This document shows positions 7,536-15,087 of a stretch of 15,087 bases of DNA, one piece after another (position 1 is the first letter of the stretch; each line of letters begins with the position of its first letter). The notes under the pieces are model-generated. The model saw nothing but the letters and a program-made list of their open reading frames with translations, searched no databases and had not been told where the DNA came from. This DNA is from Ophioceras dolichostomum (taxonomy: Eukaryota > Ascomycota > Sordariomycetes > Magnaporthales > Ophioceraceae), in assembly GCA_003049485.1 (NCBI GenBank), contig PYST01000580.1:1-15087 (forward strand), given 5' to 3'. Both the position numbers and the translations under genes were made by a program.

Positions 7536-9280
7536 GTTCGAGTTCAAGTTCTCTTTCACGCGTTCGTTTGTGTGTGTGTCTGTGTGTGCGTGTGCGTGTG
7601 GCGAACGCCGCGATCCGAGAACTTCCCCCTGCACAGCACTTTTTTTGAGCGCTTTGTCATATGGCTGGTAGTATCATCTTGGTGGCATGTTTCTCTCACC
7701 AGTCGTGGTTCTTGTTACTCGAGAAAAACTGCGGGATAGGGCTGGCTGTGCCGCTCGCAGCACACGTCACCCGACCCGGCGATCCGGGTATCCTCGGTTC
7801 TTATGTATGTACCTGTGTAGACCTCTTGCACGCAAAAGGGTGACTTGAACAAGCAAGGCGCGGCATGGAATATAGTAAGAAGACGTTAGGCACTTTGCCA
7901 CGAGCAGGCGCCAACGGGCAGAGACTAAACCGCACAGGGAGATGCCTGGAATCCTAATCCATCTTGTGTAACCGACGATCTTGGCAGGAGGCTTACCACG
8001 GTTCCGCCTGTGACGGGAGCTGCGCCACTCCTCCAATGAGAGCGGTTATTCATCCCAGCACCTCGGGTTCGGGATAATTCATCAACGGTCTCCCAGTCCA
8101 CGAGCAGGAATCGCCTAGAAAGAACTTGTGTCAACGTGCCAGTTTCGAAGTTCGAGTGGTACGGAAAAAAGGCGTTTCTGTCATCTGACTCTGGAAGCGG
8201 CACCAGAAGGGGAAAGAAAAGGCAGAAAAGCCACCCCCGATTCCGCTGCAATAGGAATGACTGCTGAGACGGACACGGCACCGCAGGCGTCGGTTTGTTT
8301 GATGACATGACGCGATGCGAGAGGCGTCGAAGAAACGAGAAACGGCCCCCCGAGGCGGAGTTTCTTTTTGATCCGAAGAACCCGAATCGGACCATTTTGG
8401 TTTTGAAGCGTCCCAATGTGATGACGTGCTGTGTTGAATACCTCCAGACAGTTGGGCATCATTTTTTGGGCGCTCGAGGGATTCTGGAGTTCATGCATGC
8501 TAGCACATACGCCCACGTGTACGCGCTTTTCTCGACTCCCTTGCTTCTTCCCGTCCGTTCCATGGTGCAGCATGCGTGGTCCGGGCATCCACATGTACCA
8601 GCGAGTTTTCGACCAACTATTCGGTTCCGCCTGATTGATTCACTGTGATACCGTCTGCCAAGACTTCGTGTGACGGGATCCACAACAACCCGAAAAGGGA
8701 AGAAGGGCCCCCCCAGAGACGAGACGACGATGTTTTTCCCACGGGTCGCTGCGTCCATCACACAAAAGACGAACCAGTATTCGCTAATTACTTTTACCAT
8801 CACACGAGATGGATTCGAGAGTGCGAACCGTACGTGTGCTTCGGCGCAGTCGGGAACTGCCACCGCCCCTGTGAGTATGACTCCGTCTAGTATGACAACA
8901 AAGTCCGAACTGATGTCGATCAGTCAGTCTTATTCGGCTGATAGAGCGGATTACCACACAAGACCCGGTTCTCGATTTCCACGTCACCGACTCAGGACAG
9001 GCTGTTCGAGACGAACGAGCCACCACCTCCGACGGATCTACAAATATCGCCCTTCCCTTCCCCTTCCATGGAGAACGCCCGCTCCCTCATTCCCTCCCGC
9101 CGGCCCACCAGTTCAAACTGCACCAGGTTTCACCGCCCCTGCTGTCCTCCTCTGCTACGGCGCGTCCAAATCGACAACCCGCTTTCTCTCTCCCCCTTAG
9201 GTCGCCATCCCCCAACAGAAGCCGCTTCAAGCTAGCTAGCAGCTCTCGACGACCCCACTTAGTCTCAACATCCCCCAGTT
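7536..9280. other. Long intergenic region between the AA9 and FAD monooxygenase genes
   Basis: About 1.7 kb without a supported gene. Open stretches of up to about 175 codons on both strands lack recognisable motifs and have the skewed composition of chance frames. The left end should hold the AA9 3' untranslated region, though no AATAAA is seen close by. The right end (9040-9280) is pyrimidine-rich with CCCTTCC runs, common in fungal promoters; no clear TATA box is seen for the next gene. Confidence 0.5.
7567..7600 (+). repeat. TG-rich microsatellite
   Basis: About 34 bp of alternating T and G with scattered C, lying 32 bp after the AA9 stop codon and so probably in its 3' untranslated region. 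It is a simple repeat likely to vary in length between strains. Confidence 0.75.
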
Positions 9281-10980
9281 ATGGCCACTACCACCGACGA
9301 CGACGGCCACGATGGCCACTTCAAAGTCATCATCGCCGGCGGCGGGCCCGTTGGACTGACGCTCGCCCACGCGCTCGCTACCGCGAATATCGACTTCGTC
9401 GTCCTGGAGCGCCACACGTCCTTCGAGGCCGAGGCGGGCGCCACGCTCGCCATCTGGCCGCACAACGTCAGGGTGTACGACCAGCTCGGCCTGCTGCAGG
9501 ACCTCCACGACATCTCCATGGACATCAACCTGAAGGTCAGCATGGATCCGGACGGGACCGTCACGGCTAGGGAGAGGCTGTTTGAGATTATGGAGAAGAA
9601 GTAGGTTTTTCCTTTCTTTCCGCATCCGTCTGACTGTCTCCTCCTTCAACCACCCCCTCAGCTCCACCTGTCAAGTTGACGGACGGAAAGTGGGAGAGAA
9701 ATTTCCCTTGTTTTTGTTTCTCCGAAACATGATTGAATTAGCTTAGCCGAAGAAAGGGGAGGGAAAGGGGACCGGGTGTGTGAGACCATACAAAACCGAC
9801 TGACAGCTCATCAACTCCCGCTCCCTGAAACTGAAACAACAGCCACGGCCACCCCTGGCTGTTCTTCTTCCGGCCCAAAGTCACACAGACGCTGTACAAC
9901 CGCCTCCCCGACAAATCAAAAGCCCTCGCGGGGAAATCTGTCTCCGACATCTCGCTTCCCTCTTCGGGCGGAGTGCTCGTCACCTGCTCGGACGGCAGCA
10001 CCGTCTCTGGCTCCATCGTCGTCGGCGCCGACGGGGTGCACTCGCGCGTGCGGCAGATCATGTCGTCCTCCGCAAACAATCCCCCCTCCTCGTCTTTGTC
10101 GGAGTCGGTTCGCGCACGGGCAACACTGAACGCGAAGCCGTCGTTTGTGACGACGTACCTCTGCCTGTTCGGCCACCTCGACCCCCTTCCGGGACTGGAG
10201 GTCGGCGCCGTGTTCGAGACGCGCGGCCGCGACGCGCACTTCCAGGTCGTGTGCACGGAACATCGCGTGTTCTTCATCTGCTACGTCACGCGGGAGCCGG
10301 GGCCGAGGGTCGGGGACGAGAATGTTCGGTTCGGCGAGGAGGAGACGGAGGCGGTGGTCAAGACGATCGCGAACCGGCGGGTGACGCCGAGGCATCTGTT
10401 TCGCGAGCTGTGGGGGGAGAGGAGGTGGGCGTTCTTGACGGAGAGTAAAGAAGGATGGGTGAGGGATACTTGGGATCGGGGGAATGTGGATGGACGAGTG
10501 GTGCTGGTGGGCGATGCGGCGCATAAGATGTCGCCGGAGCTGGGGTGGGGGTTCAACACGGGTGTTCAGGATGTTGTTGTGCTTGCTAATGAGCTGAGGG
10601 CCCTTGCGGTGAAGCATGAGGTGGAGAGGCACGTGCTGATACGCGGTATGGAGGGCAAAGAGTACGTTGCGGGCCGGTCGTCGCCAACAGAGGAGGAGCT
10701 CAGGGGGGGGTTGGAGAGGTACGCGGAGAAGCGCAGGAGGATGGTGCGCTTCTCGTGCTGGGTGTCGGAGACGTGGGCGAAGATGCTGGGGTGGCACACG
10801 AGGTGGCTTGAGATGCTGGACAGGAGGATCTTGCCGATGTTGGGAGGGGATAAGAAGATGGCGGACTGGGTGCTGGCGCCTATTGTGCGGTCGGGGTTGG
10901 TGCTGGACTACTTGCCGGAGAAGGGGAGGAGGGATGGGAGGGTTCCGTGGAAGCATTTTCCTCGCGAGGTGAAGGGGTAG
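9281..10980 (+). CDS. FAD-dependent monooxygenase, PaxM/salicylate-hydroxylase-like, two exons
   Basis: A group A flavoprotein monooxygenase (FAD_binding_3 type) expected to use NAD(P)H and O2 to hydroxylate or epoxidise a small molecule. Inferred exons are 9281-9600 and 9843-10980, giving 485 aa. The junction joins EIMEK to NHGHPWLFF, a block seen in PaxM-like epoxidases of indole-diterpene and meroterpenoid pathways. The 242-nt intron (GTAGGT...AACAG, with an ACTGAC-type branch point) is longer than the other introns here. Motifs in order: GGGPVG (20-25) in the dinucleotide fold, Glu43 ending strand 2, GADGVHSRVR (168-177, DG motif), and GRVVLVGDAAH with Gly330-Asp331 (GD motif). The frame has no stop and the length fits the family. 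Nearby I see no prenyltransferase, cyclase, P450 or synthase, so the substrate is unknown and a lone oxidase is as likely as a cluster member. Confidence 0.88.
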
Positions 10981-11698
10981 GCGAGTTGCGAGACTCGGGG
11001 GCTGCTTGTCCTGGGTATCGGTTCTTCGCTTTCGTTCGCCATGTATTTCAAGGTGGATCGTACGTAGACTGTGGTATTAGCTGGCTCACGCCACCTCTCC
11101 GGTTGATGGATTGTATGATAATTGCACATTTGCAATCAGCCCAGGTATGCCTTTTGTACCGTTTGTTAGATAGCACGCTCGCTAATCTTTTCATTGCCTC
11201 AGACCAGCATCTTGCCTTCATCCTTGTCTCGTCGCCTGGGCCATCCCCGTTCGTATGCCTGTCAGTGGTTGTGCGAGCTTCTTGCCCCTCTCAAGCTGTC
11301 CCGCGCTAGCCAATTATCAAGTGGGTCGGTGGGACTGAAGGCATCCACGGATCAGAGGCGAGGAAAGGTGGCTCCCCGCTTTTCGCGCATCCCGTTCGGT
11401 CACAGTGATGCCTCCCGTCTGAGTTGACTGAGATAACCCCGCACGTGCATTTGACCTGCAGCTGGGCGCCGAGGTGTTGCAGGACCAACAGCAATGTTTG
11501 AGAGAACATCGACGAATGATGTTGCCCAGAGCCAGGATTCGAAATAAATACCCATGCAAGCATATCGCGTATGCAGCATATCACGATGCAGGCAGGCCGC
11601 ACATCGCTTCTGCGCGTTGGTCGCCCAAAGCAGGCGACCACCCTACCTCCTAATTTTTATCAACCATTTAGTGCGCAACCCTATGCGCAGGGTGTTCT
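10981..11698. other. Intergenic region after the FAD monooxygenase
   Basis: No supported gene. It should contain the monooxygenase 3' untranslated region. AATAAA occurs at 11543-11548, about 560 bp downstream, which is far for a poly(A) signal. A CCAAT (about 11309-11313) could belong to a promoter for the relic that follows. Confidence 0.45.
11618..11640. other. Short perfect inverted repeat
   Basis: TGGTCGCC (11618-11625) and GGCGACCA (11633-11640) form an 8-bp stem with a 7-nt loop, about 60-80 bp before the next coding relic. It could be a palindromic binding site in a promoter or a chance hairpin. No T-run follows and no partner copy exists in the window. Confidence 0.35.
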
Positions 11699-14560
11699 AT
11701 GGACGACTATAAGACCACTATGAATTCGTCCACTTGTCCGAGAGTGCGGCGGACGAAGTCGATAGTGATGATCTCCGCAAAAACGATTTTGACGTTGACT
11801 ATCCCTCTTCCCATTTATCCCGCCCAATTAGCGCGTTCGATGGTAGACTGTCTACTGCTAGCCATCCCCGCGTTATCCTTGTTCATGTGCCGTCCATCGG
11901 TTCACTAAGCAGGCGGTTCGCTGAGGTCACTCAGTCAGGTAGGTACCTGCGTCCTACCTACCACCTACTGCCTTCCTACCACGCTGCCAGCACTTATTGC
12001 GTGGTCTTGCGCACCTCCTGGACAGCCGCTTACAGCCCACCGACGTACAGGAACGAGGACAACCGTGAAGCTTTCCTTCGAGTGCATCGCTGGCGGCGCT
12101 CTGCTGAGTCCTCCCTCTATCCACTCCTTCGAGGTCGCCGGAGGGGATTCAGAACTTCATGCCCATGCCCAGCATGGAGAGATGCTGACGATCCACTGCC
12201 AGGGAGACTTTGATAACGTCTCAGTAGCGCTTCTGCTCCACGGCACGAACGCTCGATCGTTTGCAAGCAATCCCCGTGCTTGCAAGCTTCGGGTCAAGGT
12301 TAGGTCCGGCCCATCGGCGGTTTCCATATTGAGACGAGTCTCTCTGCGCGGCGGTGGCTCTCTGGAGTGGCGTGATACGCCGGTAGCCCTCTTCACCTGG
12401 GCCTCGGGCCTGAACTCGAACTTGGGGTTAGAGTTGATTCTGCGCCAGACGGAAGGCTCCATCCCAGCAGAAGAAGACACTGCCTTGGCCCTGTTCTGGG
12501 CGGTCATTTTCGGCCATCTCGATGCAGATGATCCTCGGGCCCTAGTCTACAGCCGGCATCCGTACAACCCTACCCGAGCCCTGAACATCCCGCTCTCATT
12601 CGCAACCGAAGAGAGCATCCAGCTCCTTCCAGTCCGCTGGTATCATTTCCCTGCAAATAATGTGAGCCCTTCCTTAATAGCAGCATCGGCACCCGTAAAT
12701 GATGTACAACTGTCTAATTTTTGGTCTCCGGACTTCCACAGATGATTGGGTCGAGGTACAATTCGTCGCTTTCCCCGTCATTCATGCCCCCTCCCACAGC
12801 TGCCCCCCGCCATCAGTACTGACATACACTGAAGGCATTCATGACCAATTATCATCAAAACCCCTATAGTGTACTCGGCTCTAAGATGTGGGTACAGCAG
12901 CAGAATCATAGTCGGAAAGGCCTCGATGAGGCGCGGTTCATGAAGTCAGCCTGCCTATCAATCTCAAGCTTCCACCCAAGTAAGCCTCACTCGCCAACGA
13001 CGCCGCTGAGTGCTGGAGATTTGCATCATCGAACTACTGGTTGGTATGTAGAACTCATGGAAGTCTCGCTAACTGAGTCCAATTCCAATCGAGTGTGGTC
13101 CAGCAACCTTCGAGAGGGTTCCCGAACAGGAGCTGATTGTTTTTGTAAGCAAAGCAAAAAGAATTGTTGTCATAAAGGTCAACCCTGGAGTCTACTAAGT
13201 GCAATCCTGCGCTTACTTGGCCCTGCCCACTGTCTAGATGCCCTTCCTGCACTGAGGATTAAAGCACGACCACGACATGGCCCACCAGTATCTTGCGTCC
13301 CTTCACAGACGACGCGACGGTGGTGAGGATGAGTCTGGCTGGCACAGTCCACAAAGAGACCTCATCAGAGCATACATTTCGGACCCACATTCACTTCATT
13401 TTCCCCGGACTCTGGACCGGTACCACAACAGTACGCCGGACGCCCGGGCGATCCACACCATGGACAAGGATCAGTCTTTATCTCGCTTCTTTCACAAATA
13501 TGCTGCCGGGAGTCCCATGGGCGAGGAGGGAACTCTCACCATGGTTCATCAACTGTGGATGTGGGTGCTGATAGGGCCGAGCGGATCTCTCGACACCATC
13601 CTCACCTGCTTTCCGCAGAGATCTTGCACCGAGTCGGCAGCACCGGGGGGAATTAGGGATCCCGATAAAGGAGGGCTAACAGACGTGGTTGGGAATGTCC
13701 TATCCCGCATCGGTGATGAACCGGTTGTTGTTAGAACTGCCCTGGACCTGGCTGACGTGATCGCGAGCGAGTGCTCGCGGGCCTACCTCAACGCCGTAGC
13801 TGTTTGCCCGAGCCAGACGCTGTACTTCTCCGAGCACTACGAAAGCTTCATCAACCAGGTGGTAGGTCACGGGCCAAACGAGGTTCCGAGCGGGCGCAGC
13901 TCTTGGGAATGACGCAAGAAATATGGCCGATTACTTGCTGATGAAACATACGACGACCAGGCTGACCAAGAAGCTGAGCTCTTCAAGACGTTTTCCCACT
14001 CTACCAGCCAGGTGCAGAGCGAAATGACCACGAAGACTCCGTCCAGCGCCACGCGACGCTTACAGACTCTGGAAGAAATCGTCAACCAGGCTCGAACGAC
14101 TGGAATCAGTGAGGCAGCGAACCATTTCGGGCGAAAGATGGTCAAACTCCGTCGGCGGAAGAGGGTGCGCCCCGACACAGACTATTACAACGACCTGCTG
14201 AGAATGCTGAGCGAAAGAGACATGTTAGGGCTGGAGGCGGCCGCCGAAGAACAGAGACGGGCCATCCTGAGGGAAACCATCGACATATCGAAGGAGATCG
14301 AATGGCTGCGCGAGATCAAAGCCGTCCAAGATGAACTGAATATCATGTCGATTCTCTTCGATGAACAAAGAAGGATGTTGGACACAATGGACCAGATTGC
14401 CCGTTCCGTCATCGGGGCTGACTGCGCGGAGGTGAGAGATTACCGTCCAAAATTCCGCCGTCCCCCACTCTTAAGTCCCCGGCGTCCTGAGCCCGGAGGA
14501 ATGCCGGGCGCACGTCCTTCCATGCCAGGTAGGCCTCTTCCGCAAGAGGCCGGCCCCTGA
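11699..14560 (+). pseudogene. Relic of a fungal CorA-like / ankyrin-family protein
   Basis: Inferred exons: about 11720-11938, 12036-12661, 12742-12755, 12835-12979, 13104-13144, 13238-13861, 13961 to about 14560. Spliced blocks match the recalled family signature: VRWYHFPANN, then WVEAF, MWVQQQ, ARFMKSAC, ELIVF joined to MPFLH, RTLDRY, DKDQSLSRFF, TMVHQLWMWVL, CFPQR, INQVADQEAELF, LREIKAVQDELNI. This family normally ends in a CorA-type membrane region (GRTIMVFT..TIIFLPLSF); none is found. Introns have GT-AG ends and matching phases, and intron 13862-13960 removes a TGA at 13910. Defects remain: no in-frame ATG (the ATG at 11720 is one base out), exon 12742-12755 has 14 nt where WVE requires 15, TGA at 13253-13255 replaces the Trp of MPFLHW, and the Pro-rich end slips frame. 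The N-terminal 250 residues are not recognised. A product would probably be truncated. Confidence 0.72.
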
Positions 14561-14633
14561 GAGGGCAAGGTCCGCACGCACGCTTCCCCGTGCCAGGTGG
14601 ACCATCTCCAACGGAAGGCCTGCCCCTGCAGAG
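14510..14633 (+). repeat. Imperfect tandem repeat coding a Pro-rich segment
   Basis: Two units start with CGCACG and contain GCCAGGT, then GGCC/GGCCT and GCCCCTG..GAGG. GCCAGG occurs at 14524 and 14591, a period of 67 bp. The units read as PGRPLPQEAGP and PGGPSPTEGLPLQ, but in different frames, since 67 is not a multiple of three. This slip puts a TGA at the end of unit one (14558-14560), so an indel has probably broken a former 66-bp (22-residue) repeat. Confidence 0.55.
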
Positions 14634-14988
14634 GCAACCCAATCCTTCCATCTCTATCGCGAAACAACTCACTCCCTACATCTTTGTCAAGAAATACGAC
14701 TCCAAGGCCGGCTCTGGGATGGACGAAGACACGCAAGATAATTCGGTCAAGTCCGGGAGCCCAGTCGCCCAAAAGCTGAGCAACGGCTCGAAATCCAGCC
14801 TCAGCGCTGACGAGCGCATAGACTAATCGGAAATTGGTGATGCGGACAGCCCGAGTCGGTCGACTAGAGGCGCCGAGAATGACGCCTCTGTGGCCGCAGT
14901 TCTGCTAAAGCAAGGCTCGTCCATCGATGCAGAAGACAACGATGCATCTGCGAGCCGTGGGCTCAGCTTGGCCAGGCCGACGGCGAAG
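14590..14988 (+). pseudogene. Decayed C-terminal segment with an ankyrin-like repeat
   Basis: The frame continues from the second Pro-rich unit to a TAA at 14824-14826 and then stays open to 14988. Around 14869-14970 it reads AENDASVAAVLLKQGSS followed by IDAEDND and GLSLA. This resembles an ankyrin unit (AAENGH..VVKLLLEKGA.IDAKDNDG.TPLSLA) that has lost its TPL motif. Ankyrin units fit a relic of the CorA/ankyrin family. The segment ends where the TAG/TAATGG repeat begins, so further repeats may lie beyond the insertion, outside the window. One weak repeat is thin evidence. Confidence 0.5.
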
Positions 14989-15087
14989 TAGTAGTAGTAG
15001 TAATGGTAATGGTAATGGTTTATTTAACGTCCGAGGGCTGTCCAGGCCCGACCTCCCGAGGGGTATAGGACGTGCTAGCGGCTATCT
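14989..15087 (-). mobile_element. 3' end of a minus-strand LINE with a simple-repeat tail
   Basis: On the minus strand the sequence reads GACGTTAAATAAACC followed by three ATTACC-type units and then TAC repeats (TACTACTACTAC), ending where coding sequence starts. A short unique end, an AATAAA-like TAAATAAA and a tail of short tandem repeats instead of poly(A) fit fungal LINEs of the MGL/Tad type, as far as I recall. The tail differs from tails A-C, so this is another family. The body of the element lies beyond the right edge. An ordinary microsatellite remains possible. Confidence 0.6.

Noticed and set aside
7925..8594. Overlapping minus-strand open frames in the intergenic region
   Set aside because: No motif, no homology I recognise, no splice structure that improves them; likely chance.
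8670..9200. Plus-strand open frame of 176 codons before the FAD monooxygenase
   Set aside because: Ser/Thr/Arg/Pro-rich with no recognisable motif, in the probable promoter region.
9916..10956. Long minus-strand open frame (346 codons) opposite the FAD monooxygenase
   Set aside because: Its product is a Pro/Arg/His-rich mirror of a GC-rich gene with no domain, and the plus strand carries clear flavoprotein motifs.
6303..10980. Secondary-metabolite cluster around the PaxM-like monooxygenase
   Set aside because: The only neighbour is a secreted AA9 enzyme; no synthase, prenyltransferase, P450 or transporter is present in the window.
13055..13252. Minus-strand frame and a plus-strand valine-rich frame around 13118-13200
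   Set aside because: The plus-strand part up to 13144 is explained as an exon of the CorA-like relic and the remainder as its intron; the minus strand is a shadow.
1..15087. CRISPR arrays, tRNA or rRNA genes, prokaryotic operons
   Set aside because: None seen; no regularly spaced repeats or cloverleaf pattern, and the gene structure is eukaryotic.

Overview
The window looks like nuclear DNA of a filamentous ascomycete (Pezizomycotina, plausibly Sordariomycetes; species not determinable). The reasons are short 70-100 nt introns with CTAAC/CTGAC branch points, a secreted AA9 cellulose-active monooxygenase, a fungal-type FAD monooxygenase, a relic of the fungal CorA-like/ankyrin protein family, and several decayed Tad-clade (LINE-type) retrotransposon pieces.

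Layout. Bases 1-484 hold nothing recognisable. Bases 485-2646 are a retrotransposon graveyard: the end of a LINE ORF2 (reverse-transcriptase tail, RNase H, CCHC motif) with two frameshifts, followed by three related copies of a LINE 3' tail (A 1670-1844, B 2028-2466, C 2470-2646). The tails share a hairpin whose stem is kept although its bases change. Tail B is split by a 254-bp insert. Bases 3308-5151 form a large inverted repeat of two LINE 5' ends carrying ORF1, tail to tail. Inside it is a perfect 298-bp palindrome that stops exactly at an ambiguous base (n, 5062), which points to a faulty assembly join.

Two apparently intact protein-coding genes lie in the middle, both on the + strand. 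One is a seven-exon AA9 lytic polysaccharide monooxygenase (6303-7535, 248 aa), with a TATA box and clustered Cre1-type sites upstream. Its first two introns need GC donors and enclose a 9-nt exon. The other is a two-exon PaxM-like FAD monooxygenase (9281-10980, 485 aa). I see nothing that ties the two into one pathway.

The right end (about 11699-14988) is a multi-exon relic of a CorA-like/ankyrin protein. Splicing explains most frame changes, but four defects remain: no in-frame ATG, a 14-nt micro-exon where 15 nt are expected, a TGA in the MPFLHW motif, and a frame slip in a Pro-rich repeat. The expected CorA membrane segment is absent. A weak ankyrin-like remnant follows and is cut by what looks like the simple-repeat 3' tail of a minus-strand LINE (14989-15087). 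All exon structures are inferred from splice signals and family resemblance recalled from memory; no search was run.
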